Assembly (NCBI GenBank): GCA_003116995.1
Contig: BDSL01000083.1
Location: 374,501 to 438,500, forward strand
Source: Yamagishiella unicocca
Lineage: Eukaryota; Chlorophyta; Chlorophyceae; Chlamydomonadales; Volvocaceae
Direction: 5' to 3'
Length of the DNA: 64,000 bases
The translations under genes were made by a program, and so were the position numbers. The notes under the pieces are model-generated. The model made no database searches and had not been told where the DNA came from. It saw only the letters and a list, made by a program, of their open reading frames with translations. Positions 48,601 through 62,309 of this stretch are shown piece after piece; positions within the stretch are counted from its first letter, which is position 1, and each line of letters starts with the position of its first letter.

Positions 48601-49440
48601 AGGTACCCGAAAATGGCCATGGTGGTTAGCATAGCACAGAGCAAAGGGCTAACTGCCCAGGTTTGCCTTATCCTACAGGTGCAGTGCCTTGACCAAATGG
48701 CACCAAACTTGCGCTTTGACCTTTCAATGATATTTTTAATCAATACCGAAAGATTTGGGGCCAGCAGCAAACCGCAAGAGGTACCCGAAAATGGCCATGG
48801 TGGTTAGCATAGCACAGAGCAACGAGCTAACTGCCCAGGTTTGCCTTGTCCTACAGGTGCAGTGCCTTGACCAAATGGCACCAAACTTGCGCTTTGATCT
48901 TTCAATGATATTTACAATCAATACCGAAAGATTTGGGGCCAGCAGCAAACCGCAAGAGGTACCCGAAAATGGCCATGGTGGTTAGCAAAGCACAGAGCAA
49001 CAAGCTAACTGTCCAGGTTTGCCTTATCCTACAGGTGCAGTGCCTTGACGAAATGGCACCAAACTTGCGCTTTGATCTTTCAATGATATTTACAATCAAT
49101 ACCGAAAGATTTGGGGCCAGCAGAAAACCGCAAGAGGTACCCGAAAATGGCCATGGTGGTTAGCAAAGCACAGAGCAACAGGCTAACTGCCCGGGTTTGC
49201 CTTGTCCTACAGGTGCAGTGCCTTGACCAAATGGCACCAAACTTGCGCTTTGATCTTTCCATGATATGTTTAATCAATACCAAAAGATTTGGGGCCAGCA
49301 GAAAACCGCAAGAGGTACCTGAAAATGGCCATGGTGGTTAGCAAAGCACAGAGCAACGAGCTAACTGTCCAGGTTTGCCTTATCCTACAGGTGCAGTGCC
49401 TTGACGAAATGGCACCAAACTTGCGCTTTGATCTTTCCAT

Positions 49441-49530
49441 GATATTTTTAATCCAATTACACCGAAAGATTTGGGGGCCAGGCCAGCAGCCAAACCCGCA
49501 AAGAAGGTTACCCCAGAAAAAATGGGCCAT
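49441..49530. other. Dense single-base insertions in one monomer, likely sequence error
   Basis: Compared with neighbouring monomers this stretch has about a dozen extra bases, mostly doubled letters (AATCCAATTACACCG for AATCAATACCG; CCAAACCCGCAAAGAAGG for CAAACCGCAAGAGG). Flanking monomers are clean. Confidence 0.7.
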
Positions 49531-51489
49531 GGTGGTTAGCAAAGCACAGAGCAACGGGCTAACTGCCCAGGTTTGCCTTGTCCTACAAGTGCAGTGCCTT
49601 GACGAAATGGCACCAAACTTGCGCTTTGACCTTTCAATGATATTTACAATCAATACCAAAAGATTTGGGGCCAGCAGCAAACCGCAAGAGGTACCTGAAA
49701 ATGGCCATGGTGGTTCGCAAAGCACAGAGCAACAAGCTAACTGTCCAGGTTTGCCTTATCCTACAGGTGCAGTGCCTTGACGAAATGGCACCAAACTTGC
49801 GCTTTGATCTTTCAATGATATTTACAATCAATACCGAAAGATTTGGGGCCAGCAGAAAACCGCAAGAGGTACCCGAAAATGGCCATGGTGGTTAGCAAAG
49901 CACAGAGCAACGGGCTAACTGCCCGGGTTTGCCTTGTCCTACAAGTGCAGTGCCTTGACCAAATGGCACCAAACTTGCGCTTTGATCTTTCCATGATATG
50001 TTTAATCAATACCAAAAGATTTGGGGCCAGCAGCAAACCGCAAGAGGTACCTGAAAATGGCCATGGTGGTTAGCAAAGCACAGAGCAACGAGCTAACTGT
50101 CCAGGTTGGCCTTATCCTACAGGTGCAGTGCCTTGACGAAATGGCACCAAACTTGCGCTTTGATCTTTCCATGATATTTTTAATCAATACCGAAAGATTT
50201 GGGGCCAGCAGCAAACCGCAAGAGGTACCTGAAAATGGCCATGGTGGTTAGCAAAGCACAGAGCAACGAGCTAACTGTCCAGGTTTGCCTTATCCTACAG
50301 GTGCAGTGCCTTGACGAAATGGCACCAAACTTGCGCTTTGATCTTTCAATGATATTTACAATCAATACCGAAAGATTTGGGGCCAGCAGCAAACCGCAAG
50401 AGGTACCCGAAAATGGCCATGGTGGTTAGCAAAGCACAGAGCAACGGGCTAACTGCCCAGGTTTGCCTTGTCCTACAAGTGCAGTGCCTTGACCAAATGG
50501 CACCAAACCTGCGCTTTGACCTTTCAATGATATTTACAATCAATACCGAAAGATTTGGGGCCAGCAGCAAACCGCAAGAGGTACCCGAAAATGGCCATGG
50601 TGGTTAGCAAAGCACAGAGCAACGGGCTAACTGCCCAGGTTTGCCTTGTCCTACAAGTGTAGTGCCTTGACCAAATGGCACCAAACTTGCACTTTGATCT
50701 TTCAATGATGTCAATAATCAATACCGAAAGATTTGGGGCCAGCAGCTAACCGCAAGAGGTACCCGAAAATGGCCATGGTGGTTAGCAAAGCACAGAGCAA
50801 CGGGCTAACTGCCCATGTTTGCCTTGTCCTACAGGTGCAGTGCCTTAACAAAATGGCACCAAACTTGCACTTTGATCTTTCAATGATATTTTAATCAATA
50901 CCGAAAGATTTGGGGCCAGCAGCAAACCGCAAGAGGTACCCGAAAATGGCCATGGTGGTTAGCAAAGCACAGAGCAACGGGCTAACTGCCCAGGTTTGCC
51001 TTGTCCTACAAGTGCAGTGCCTTGACCAAATGGCACCAAACCTGCGCTTTGACCTTTCAATGATATTTACAATCAATACCGAAAGATTTGGGGCCAGCAG
51101 CAAACCGCAAGAGGTACCCGAAAATGGCCATGGTGGTTAGCAAAGCACAGAGCAACGGGCTAACTGCCCAGGTTTGCCTTGTCCTACAAGTGTAGTGCCT
51201 TGACCAAATGGCACCAAACTTGCACTTTGATCTTTCAATGATGTCAATAATCAATACCGAAAGATTTGGGGCCAGCAGCTAACCGCAAGAGGTACCCGAA
51301 AATGGCCATGGTGGTTAGCAAAGCACAGAGCAACGGGCTAACTGCCCATGTTTGCCTTGTCCTACAGGTGCAGTGCCTTAACAAAATGGCACCAAACTTG
51401 CACTTTGATCTTTCAATGATATTTTAATCAATACCGAAAGATTTGGGGCCAGCAGCAAACCGCAAGAGGTACCTGAAAATGGCCATGGT

Positions 51490-51672
51490 TGCTACGTACA
51501 TGTCCACCTTTGGTGGCGTCTAAAGACACCGGTTCGCGGGCAAGCCCCAAACCTTAAGGGACATCCGCTGTACGGATGACATCATCGCGGGCATAAGCGT
51601 AACAGGCCGTTGCCTGCCTTAAACCCCATAAGCATCCATAGTCATGTATGTAACGGGCCCTTGCACGTTACA
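51490..51672. mobile_element. 183-bp insert with TG...CA ends and 5-bp target duplication
   Basis: The insert interrupts the monomer motif GGCCATGGTGGTTAGC. ATGGT is present on both sides (51485-51489 and 51673-51677) but only once in intact monomers. The insert begins TGCTACGTAC and ends GCACGTTACA, i.e. TG...CA with imperfect inverted ends. TG/CA termini plus a 5-bp duplication are typical of an LTR left after recombination (solo LTR) or a TRIM. There is no coding capacity. It carries an internal hairpin TGTAACG...CGTTACA at its right end. Confidence 0.7.
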
Positions 51673-53682
51673 ATGGTGGTTAGCATAGCACAAAGCAACG
51701 GGCTAACTGCCCAGGTTCGCCTTGTCCTACAAGTGCAGTGCCTTAACAAAATGGCACCAAACTTGCGCTTTGATCTTTCAATGATGTCAATAATCAATAC
51801 CGAAAGATTTGGGGCCAGCAGCAAACCGCAAGAAGGACCTGAAAATGGCCATGGTGGTTAGCAAAGCACAGAGCAACGAGTTAGCTGCCCATGCTTGCCT
51901 TATCCTACAGGTGCAGTGCCTTAACAAAATGGCACCAATCTTGCACTTTGACCTTTCCATGATATTTTTAATCAATACCGAAAGATTTGGGGCCGGCAGC
52001 AAACCGCAAGAGGTACCCGAAAATGGCCATGGTGGTTAGCAAAGCACAGAGCAACGGGCTAACTGCCCAGGTTTGCCTTGTCCTACAGGTGCAGTGCCTT
52101 GACCAAATGGCACCAAACTTGCGCTTTGATCTTTCCATGATATGTTTAATCAATACCAAAAGATTTGGGGCCAGCAGCAAACCGCAAGAGGTACCTGAAA
52201 ATGGCCATGGTGGTTAGCAAAGCACAGAGCAACGAGCTAACTGTCCAGGTTTGCCTTATCCTACAGGTGCAGTGCCTTGACGAAATGGCACCAAACTTGC
52301 GCTTTGATCTTTCAATGATATTTTTAATCAATACCGAAAGATTTGGGGCCAGCAGCAAACCGCAAGAGGTACCCGAAAATGGCCATGGTGGTTAGCAAAG
52401 CACAGAGCAACGGGCTAACTGCCCAGGTTTGCCTTGTCCTACAGGTGCAATGCCTTGACCAAATGGCACCAAACTTGCGCTTTGATCTTTCCATGATATG
52501 TTTAATCAATACCAAAAGATTTGGGGCCAGCAGCAAACCGCAAGAGGTACCTGAAAATGGCCATGGTGGTTAGCAAAGCACAGAGCAACGAGCTAACTGT
52601 CCAGGTTTGCCTTATCCTACAGGTGCAGTGCCTTGACGAAATGGCACCAAACTTGCGCTTTGACCTTTCAATGATATTTACAATCAATACCAAAAGATTT
52701 GGGGCCAGCAGCAAACCGCAAGAGGTACCTGAAAATGGCCATGGTGGTTCGCAAAGCACAGAGCAACAAGCTAACTGTCCAGGTTTGCCTTATCCTACAG
52801 GTGCAGTGCCTTGACCAAATGGCACCAAACTTGCGCTTTGATCTTTCCATGATATGTTTAATCAATACCAAAAGATTTGGGGCCAGCAGCAAACCGCAAG
52901 AGGTACCTGAAAATGGCCATGGTGGTTAGCAAAGCACAGAGCAACGAGCTAACTGTCCAGGTTGGCCTTATCCTACAGGTGCAGTGCCTTGACGAAATGG
53001 CACCAAACTTGCGCTTTGATCTTTCAATGATATTTACAATCAATACCGAAAGATTTGGGGCCAGCAGCAAACCGCAAGAAGGACCTGAAAATGGCCATGG
53101 TGGTTAGCAAAGCACAGAGCAACGGGCTAGCTGCCCATGTTTGCCTTGTCCTACAAGTGCAGTGCCTTAACAAAATTGCACCAAACTTGCACTTTGATCT
53201 TTCAATGATGTCAATAATCAATATCGAAAGATTTGGGGCCAGCAGCAAACCGCAAGAAGGACCTGAAAATGGCCATGGTGGTTAGCAAAGCACAGAGCAA
53301 CGGGCTAACTGCCCAGGTTTGCCTTGTCCTACAAGTGCAGTGCCTTGACGAAATGGCACCAAACTTGCGCTTTGACCTTTCAATGATATTTACAATCAAT
53401 ACCAAAAGATTTGGGGCCAGCAGCAAACCGCAAGAGGTACCTGAAAATGGCCATGGTGGTTCGCAAAGCACAGAGCAACAAGCTAACTGTCCAGGTTTGC
53501 CTTATCCTACAGGTGCAGTGCCTTGACCAAATGGCACCAAACTTGCGCTTTGATCTTTCAATGATATTTACAATCAATACCGAAAGATTTGGGGCCAGCA
53601 GAAAACCGCAAGAAGGACCTGAAAATGGCCATGGTGGTTAGCAAAGCACAGAGCAACGAGTTAGCTGCCCAGGTTTGCCTTA

Positions 53683-54338
53683 CCGTACGCGTGCCTGATC
53701 ACCGCGCAGGGCAAAAATTTCGAATTAATTTTTAATTCGCGCAGGTCTCTTGAGGTATTATTTTTTCAGTTCGCGCAGTACTGTAGGTTATATCTTTTAG
53801 TTTCGCGCAGCTTAAAAGATGATGTTTCGCGCAAAGGAATCATGCATGCTAGTAGGAAGACGGGAATGGCGGAATGTCTATGTAGTTTAAATAAACTCTC
53901 GCGCCGTACGGAACTCGTGCGAGCCGCACGCTCGCGTCTTTCCCAGAAGCTAGCAATGCATTCTAGAATGTCTGCAAACGATACTGTACCGTATGATCGG
54001 CACAATCGCTACCCCAAGTAAATCTGATAGGCAATCAAGACGACAGCTCTCGCGAACTTCTGAACCGCTGATATCAATATCATTACCGTAGCTCGAAGAA
54101 GGTATCTGTTCTACGACTCAATGTCCTCCTCCTCCTCCTCCCCGGCCCCCCGGTTTGGGGCGCGGATGGCTGGGCAGGGTAGGAGTGGGTAGGGTTAATT
54201 TACAGATTCGCGCAGGCCTCTCGGGGTATTATTTTTTTCCATCGCGCAGGCCGCTAAGGCATTTATTTAATTTGCGCGAAAGTGCACTTTTTTTCGAGTA
54301 ATTAATTACTAATTAGCGTTGATATCACGTGGGTACGG
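53683..54338. mobile_element. 656-bp non-autonomous DNA transposon-like insert, copy 1
   Basis: Intact monomers read GCCTTATCCTACAGG. Here the sequence reads GCCTTA, then the insert, then TATCCTACAGG, so TA is duplicated. The ends are CCGTAC and GTACGG, a perfect 6-bp inverted pair, with weaker inverted similarity beyond. The insert is AT-rich with many CGCGCAG motifs: five near the left end (one ending CGCGCAA) and two to three near the right, in the same orientation. A 43-bp near-identical direct repeat lies near each end (53736-53778 and 54207-54249). Subterminal motif arrays are usual transposase binding sites. A - strand ORF of 79 codons (53766-54005) has no recognisable transposase features. 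TA duplication suits Tc1/mariner-like elements among others; the superfamily is not settled. Confidence 0.75.
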
Positions 54339-55764
54339 TATCCTACAGGTGCAGTGCCTTAACAAAATTGCACCAAACTTGCGCTTTGATCTTTCCATGA
54401 TATTTTTAATCAATACCGAAAGATTTGGGGCCAGCAGCAAACCGCAAGAGGTACCCGAAAATGGCCATGGTGGTTAGCATAGCACAGAGCAACGGGCTAA
54501 CTGCCCAGGTTTGCCTTGTCCTACAGGTGCAGTGCCTTGACGAAATGGCACCAAACTTGCGCTTTGACCTTTCAATGATGTCAATAATCAATACCGAAAG
54601 ATTTGGGGCCAGCAGCAAACCGCAAGAAGGACCTGAAAATGGCCATGGTGGTTAGCAAAGCACAGAGCAACGAGTTAGCTGCCCATGCTTGCCTTATCCT
54701 ACAGGTGCAGTGCCTTAACAAAATGGCACCAATCTTGCACTTTGACCTTTCCATGATATTTTTAATCAATACCGAAAGATTTGGGGCCGGCAGCAAACCG
54801 CAAGAGGTACCCGAAAATGGCCATGGTGGTTAGCAAAGCACAGAGCAACGGGCTAACTGCCCAGGTTTGCCTTGTCCTACAGGTGCAGTGCCTTGACCAA
54901 ATGGCACCAAACTTGCGCTTTGATCTTTCCATGATATGTTTAATCAATACCAAAAGATTTGGGGCCAGCAGCAAACCGCAAGAGGTACCTGAAAATGGCC
55001 ATGGTGGTTAGCAAAGCACAGAGCAACGAGCTAACTGTCCAGGTTGGCCTTATCCTACAGGTGCAGTGCCTTGACGAAATGGCACCAAACTTGCGCTTTG
55101 ATCTTTCAATGATATTTACAATCAATACCGAAAGATTTGGGGCCAGCAGCAAACCGCAAGAAGGACCTGAAAATGGCCATGGTGGTTAGCAAAGCACAGA
55201 GCAACGGGCTAGCTGCCCATGTTTGCCTTGTCCTACAAGTGCAGTGCCTTAACAAAATTGCACCAAACTTGCACTTTGATCTTTCAATGATGTCAATAAT
55301 CAATATCGAAAGATTTGGGGCCAGCAGCAAACCGCAAGAAGGACCTGAAAATGGCCATGGTGGTTAGCAAAGCACAGAGCAACGGGCTAACTGCCCAGGT
55401 TTGCCTTGTCCTACAAGTGCAGTGCCTTGACGAAATGGCACCAAACTTGCGCTTTGACCTTTCAATGATATTTACAATCAATACCAAAAGATTTGGGGCC
55501 AGCAGCAAACCGCAAGAGGTACCTGAAAATGGCCATGGTGGTTCGCAAAGCACAGAGCAACAAGCTAACTGTCCAGGTTTGCCTTATCCTACAGGTGCAG
55601 TGCCTTGACCAAATGGCACCAAACTTGCGCTTTGATCTTTCAATGATATTTACAATCAATACCGAAAGATTTGGGGCCAGCAGAAAACCGCAAGAAGGAC
55701 CTGAAAATGGCCATGGTGGTTAGCAAAGCACAGAGCAACGAGTTAGCTGCCCAGGTTTGCCTTA

Positions 55765-56420
55765 CCGTACGCGTGCCTGATCACCGCGCAGGGCAAAAAT
55801 TTCGAATTAATTTTTAATTCGCGCAGGTCTCTTGAGGTATTATTTTTTCAGTTCGCGCAGTACTGTAGGTTATATCTTTTAGTTTCGCGCAGCTTAAAAG
55901 ATGATGTTTCGCGCAAAGGAATCATGCATGCTAGTAGGAAGACGGGAATGGCGGAATGTCTATGTAGTTTAAATAAACTCTCGCGCCGTACGGAACTCGT
56001 GCGAGCCGCACGCTCGCGTCTTTCCCAGAAGCTAGCAATGCATTCTAGAATGTCTGCAAACGATACTGTACCGTATGATCGGCACAATCGCTACCCCAAG
56101 TAAATCTGATAGGCAATCAAGACGACAGCTCTCGCGAACTTCTGAACCGCTGATATCAATATCATTACCGTAGCTCGAAGAAGGTATCTGTTCTACGACT
56201 CAATGTCCTCCTCCTCCTCCTCCCCGGCCCCCCGGTTTGGGGCGCGGATGGCTGGGCAGGGTAGGAGTGGGTAGGGTTAATTTACAGATTCGCGCAGGCC
56301 TCTCGGGGTATTATTTTTTTCCATCGCGCAGGCCGCTAAGGCATTTATTTAATTTGCGCGAAAGTGCACTTTTTTTCGAGTAATTAATTACTAATTAGCG
56401 TTGATATCACGTGGGTACGG
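55765..56420. mobile_element. 656-bp transposon-like insert, copy 2 (duplicated with the array)
   Basis: It appears identical to the copy at 53683-54338, with the same TA duplication in the same monomer position. The satellite on both sides also matches that around copy 1 at a constant 2,082-bp offset. It therefore came from tandem duplication of a segment (656 + 2 + 8 x 178 bp) and not from a second insertion. Confidence 0.85.
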
Positions 56421-59400
56421 TATCCTACAGGTGCAGTGCCTTAACAAAATTGCACCAAACTTGCGCTTTGATCTTTCCATGATATTTTTAATCAATACCG
56501 AAAGATTTGGGGCCAGCAGCAAACCGCAAGAGGTACCCGAAAATGGCCATGGTGGTTAGCATAGCACAGAGCAACGGGCTAACTGCCCAGGTTTGCCTTG
56601 TCCTACAGGTGCAGTGCCTTGACCAAATGGCACCAAACTTGCGCTTTGACCTTAAAATGATATTTACAATCAATACCGAAAGATTTGGGGCCAGCAGCAA
56701 ACCGCAAGAAGGACCTGAAAATGGCCATGGTGGTTAGCAAAGCACAGAGCAACGGGCTAACTGTCCAGGTTTGCCTTATCCTACAGGTGCAGTGCCTTGA
56801 CAAAATGGCACCAAACTTGCGCTTTGATCTTTCAATGATATTTACAATCAATACCGAAAGATTTGGGGCCAGCAGCAAACCGCAAGAGGTACCCGAAAAT
56901 GGCCATGGTGGTTAGCAAAGCACAGAGCAACGGGCTAACTGCCCAGGTTTGCCTTGTCCTACAGGTGCAGTGCCTTGACGAAATGGCACCAAACTTGCGC
57001 TTTGACCTTTCAACGATATTTATAATAAATACCGAAAGATTTGGGGCCAGCAGCAAACCGCAAGAGGTACCCGAAAATGGCCATGGTGGTTAGCAAAGCA
57101 CAGAGCAACGGGCTAACTGCCCAGGTTTGCCTTGTCCTACAGGTGCAGTGCCTTGACCAAATGGCACCAAACTTGCGCTTTGATCTTTCCATGATATGTT
57201 TAATCAATACCAAAAGATTTGGGGCCAGCAGCAAACCGCAAGAGGTACCTGAAAATGGCCATGGTGGTTAGCAAAGCACAGAGCAACGAGTTAGCTGCCC
57301 AGGTTTGCCTTGTCCTACAGGTGCAGTGCCTTGACAAAATGGCACCAAACTTGCGCTTTGATCTTTCAATGATATTTACAATCAATACCGAAAGATTTGG
57401 GGCCAGCAGCAAACCGCAAGAGGTACCCGAAAATGGCCATGGTGGTTAGCAAAGCACAGAGCAACGGGCTAACTGCCCAGGTTTGCCTTGTCCTACAGGT
57501 GCAGTGCCTTGACGAAATGGCACCAAACTTGCGCTTTGACCTTTCAACGATATTTATAATAAATACCGAAAGATTTGGGGCCAGCAGCAAACCGCAAGAG
57601 GTACCCGAAAATGGCCATGGTGGTTAGCAAAGCACAGAGCAACGGGCTAACTGCCCAGGTTTGCCTTGTCCTACAGGTGCAGTGCCTTGACCAAATGGCA
57701 CCAAACTTGCGCTTTGATCTTTCCATGATATGTTTAATCAATACCAAAAGATTTGGGGCCAGCAGCAAACCGCAAGAGGTACCTGAAAATGGCCATGGTG
57801 GTTAGCAAAGCACAGAGCAACGAGTTAGCTGCCCAGGTTTGCCTTGTCCTACAGGTGCAGTGCCTTGACGAAATGGCACCAAACTTGCGCTTTGACCTTT
57901 CAACGATATTTATAATCAATACCGAAAGATTTGGGGCCAGCAGCAAACCGCAAGAGGTACCCGAAAATGGCCATGGTGGATAGCAAAGCACAGAGCAACG
58001 AGTTAGCTGCCCATGTTTGCCTTATCCTACAGGTGCAGTGCCTTGACCAAATGGCACCAAAGTTGCGCTTTGATCTTTCCATGATATGTTTAATCAATAC
58101 CGAAAGATTTGGGGCCAGCAGCAAACCGCAAGAAGGACCTGAAAATGGCCATGGTGGTTAGCAAGGCACAGAGCAACGGGCTAACTGTCCAGGTTTGCCT
58201 TATCCTACAGGTGCAGTGCCTTGACCAAATGGCACCAAACTTGCGCTTTGACCTTTCAACGATATTTATAATCAATACCGAAAGATTTGGGGCCAGCAGC
58301 AAACCGCAAGAAGGACCCGAAAATGGCCATGGTGGTTAGCAAAGCACAGAGCAACGGGCTAACTGCCCAGGTTTGCCTTGTCCTACAAGTGCAGTGCCTT
58401 GACCAAATGGCACCAAACTTGCGCTTTGATCTTTCAATGATGTCAATAATCAATACCGAAAGATTTGGGGCAGGCAGCAAACCGCAAGAAGGACCTGAAA
58501 ATGGCCATGGTGGTTAGCAAAGCACAGAGCAACGAGTTAGCTGCCCATGTTTGCCTTATCCTACAGGTGCAGTGCCTTGACCAAATGGCACCAAACTTGC
58601 GCTTTGACCTTTCAACGATATTTTTAATCAATACCGAAAGATTTGGGGCCAGCAGCAAACCGATAGAAGGACCTGAAAATGGCCATGGTGGTTAGCAAGG
58701 CACAGAGCAACGGGCTAACTGTCCAGGCTTGCCTTGTCCTACAGGTGCAGTGCCTTGACGAAATGGCACCAAACTTGCGCTTTGACCTTTCAACGATATT
58801 TATAATCAATACCGAAAGATTTGGGGCCAGCAGCAAACCGCAAGAGGTACCCGAAAATGGCCATGGTGGATAGCAAAGCACAGAGCAACGAGTTAGCTGC
58901 CCATGTTTGCCTTATCCTACAGGTGCAGTGCCTTGACCAAATGGCACCAAAGTTGCGCTTTGATCTTTCCATGATATGTTTAATCAATACCGAAAGATTT
59001 GGGGCCAGCAGCAAACCGCAAGAAGGACCTGAAAATGGCCATGGTGGTTAGCAAGGCACAGAGCAACGGGCTAACTGTCCAGGTTTGCCTTATCCTACAG
59101 GTGCAGTGCCTTGACCAAATGGCACCAAACTTGCGCTTTGACCTTTCAACGATATTTATAATCAATACCGAAAGATTTGGGGCCAGCAGCAAACCGCAAG
59201 AAGGACCCGAAAATGGCCATGGTGGTTAGCAAAGCACAGAGCAACGAGTTAGCTGCCCATGTTTGTCTTATCCTACAGGTGCAGTGCCTTGACCAAATGG
59301 CACCAAACTTGCGCTTTGATCTTTCAATGATGTCAATAATCAATACCGAAAGATTTGGGGCAGGCAGCAAACCGCAAGAAGGACCTGAAAATGGCCATGG

Positions 59401-62309
59401 TGGTTAGCAAAGCACAGAGCAACGAGTTAGCTGCCCATGTTTGTCTTATCCTACAGGTGCAGTGCCTTGACCAAATGGCACCAAACTTGCGCTTTGATCT
59501 TTCCATGATATTTTTAATCAATACCGAAAGATTTGGGGCCAGCAGCAAACCGCAAGAAGGACCTGAAAATGGCCATGGTGGTTAGCAAGGCACAGAGCAA
59601 CGGGCTAACTGTCCAGGCTTGCCTTATCCTACAGGTGCAGTGCCTTGACAAAATGGCACCAAAATTGCGCTTTGACCTTTCAACGATATTTATAATCAAT
59701 ACCGAAAGATTTGGGGCCAGCAGCAAACCGCAAGAAGGACCCGAAAATGGCCATGGTGGTTAGCAAAGCACAGAGCAACGGGCTAACTGCCCAGGTTTGC
59801 CTTGTCCTACAAGTGCAGTGCCTTGACCAAATGGCACCAAACTTGCACTTTGATCTTTCAATGATGTCAATAATCAATACCGAAAGATTTGGGGCCGGCA
59901 GCAAACCGCAAGAAGGACCTGAAAATGGCCATGGTGGTTAGCAAAGCACAGAGCAACGGGCTAACTGCCCAGGTTTGCCTTGTCCTACAAGTGCAGTGCC
60001 TTGACCAAATGGCACCAAACTTGCACTTTGACCTTTCAACGATATTTATAATAAATACCGAAAGATTTGGGGCCAGCAGCAAACCGCAAGAAGGACCCGA
60101 AAATGGCCATGGTGGTTAGCAAAGCACAGAGCAACGGGCTAACTGCCCAGGTTTGCCTTGTCCTACAAGTGCAGTGCCTTGACCAAATGGCACCAAACTT
60201 GCACTTTGATCTTTCAATGATGTCAGTAATCAATATCGAAAGATTTGGGGCCGGCAGCAAACCGCAAGAAGGACCTGAAAATGGCCATGGTGGTTAGCAA
60301 AGCACAGAGCAACGGGCTAACTGCCCAGGTTTGCCTTGTCCTACAAGTGCAGTGCCTTGACCAAATGGCACCAAACTTGCACTTTGACCTTTCAACGATA
60401 TTTATAATAAATACCGAAAGATTTGGGGCCAGCAGCAAACTGCAAGAGGTACCCGAAAATGGCCATGGTGGTTAGCAAAGCACAGAGCAACGGGCTGACT
60501 GCCCAGGTTTGCCTTGTCCTACAAGTGCAGTGCCTTGACCAAATGGCACCAAACTTGCACTTTGATCTTTCAATGATGTCAGTATTCAATATCGAAAGAT
60601 TTAGGGCCAGCAGCAAACCGCAAGAAGGACCTGAAAATGGCCATGGTGGTTAGCAAAGCACAGAGCAACGAGCTAACTGTCCAGGTTTGCCTTGTCCTAC
60701 AGGTGCAGTGCCTTGACCGAATGGCACCAAACTTGCGCTTTGACCTTTCAACGATATTTATAATCAATACCGAAAGATTTGGGGCCAGCAGCAAACCGCA
60801 AGAGGTACCCGAAAATGGCCATGTTGGATAGCAAAGCACAGAGCAACGAGTTAGATGCCCATGTTTGCCTTATCCTACAGGTGCAGTGCCTTGACCAAAT
60901 GGCACCAAACTTGCGCTTTGATCTTTCCATGATATTTTTAATCAATACCGAAAGATTTGGGGCCAGCAGCAAACCGCAAGAAGGACCTGAAAATGGCCAT
61001 GGTGGTTAGCAAAGCACAGAGCAACGGGCTAACTGTCCAGGTTTGCCTTATCCTACAGGTGCAGTGCCTTGACCAAATGGCACCAAACTTGCGCTTTGAT
61101 CTTTCCATGATATTTTTAATCAATACCGAAAGATTTGGGGCCAGCAGCAAACCGCAAGAGGTACCCGAAAATGGCCATGGTGGTTAGCAAAGCACAGAGC
61201 AACGGGCTAACTGCCCAGGTTTGCCTTGTCCTACAGGTGCAGTGCCTTGACCAAATGGCACCAAACTTGCGCTTTGACCTTTCAACGATATTTATAATCA
61301 ATACCGAAAGATTTGGGGCCAGCAGCAAACCGCAAGAAGGACCCGAAAATGGCCATGGTGGTTAGCAAAGCACAGAGCAACGGGCTAACTGCCCAGGTTT
61401 GCCTTGTCCTACAAGTGCAGTGCCTTGACCAAATGGCACCAAACTTGCACTTTGATCTTTCAATGATGTCAATAATCAATACCGAAAGATTTGGGGCCGG
61501 CAGCAAACCGCAAGAAGGACCTGAAAATGGCCATGGTGGTTAGCAAAGCACAGAGCAACGGGCTAACTGTCCAGGTTTGCCTTGTCCTACAAGTGCAGTG
61601 CCTTGACCAAATGGCACCAAACTTGCACTTTGACCTTTCAACGATATTTATAATAAATACCGAAAGATTTGGGGCCAGCAGCAAACCGCAAGAGGTACCC
61701 GAAAATGGCCATGGTGGTTAGCAAAGCACAGAGCAACGGGCTAACTGCCCAGGTTTGCCTTGTCCTACAGGTGCAGTGCCTTGACGAAATGGCACCAAAC
61801 TTGCGCTTTGACCTTTCAACGATATTTATAATCAATACCGAAAGATTTGGGGCCAGCAGCAAACCGCAAGAAGGACCCGAAAATGGCCATGGTGGTTAGC
61901 AAAGCACAGAGCAACGGGCTAACTGCCCAGGTTTGCCTTGTCCTACAAGTGCAGTGCCTTGACCAAATGGCACCAAACTTGCACTTTGATCTTTCAATGA
62001 TGTCAATAATCAATATCGAAAGATTTGGGGCCGGCAGCAAACCGCAAGAAGGACCTGAAAATGGCCATGGTGGTTAGCAAAGCACAGAGCAACGGGCTAA
62101 CTGTCCAGGTTTGCCTTGTCCTACAAGTGCAGTGCCTTGACCAAATGGCACCAAACTTGCACTTTGACCTTTCAACGATATTTATAATAAATACCGAAAG
62201 ATTTGGGGCCAGCAGCAAACCGCAAGAGGTACCCGAAAATGGCCATGGTGGTTAGCAAAGCACAGAGCAACGGGCTAACTGCCCAGGTTTGCCTTGTCCT
62301 ACAGGTGCA

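Noticed and set aside
53766..54005. 79-codon - strand ORF inside the 656-bp insert as a transposase.
   Set aside because: Too short, no catalytic motif, and it has an exact twin only because the insert was duplicated.
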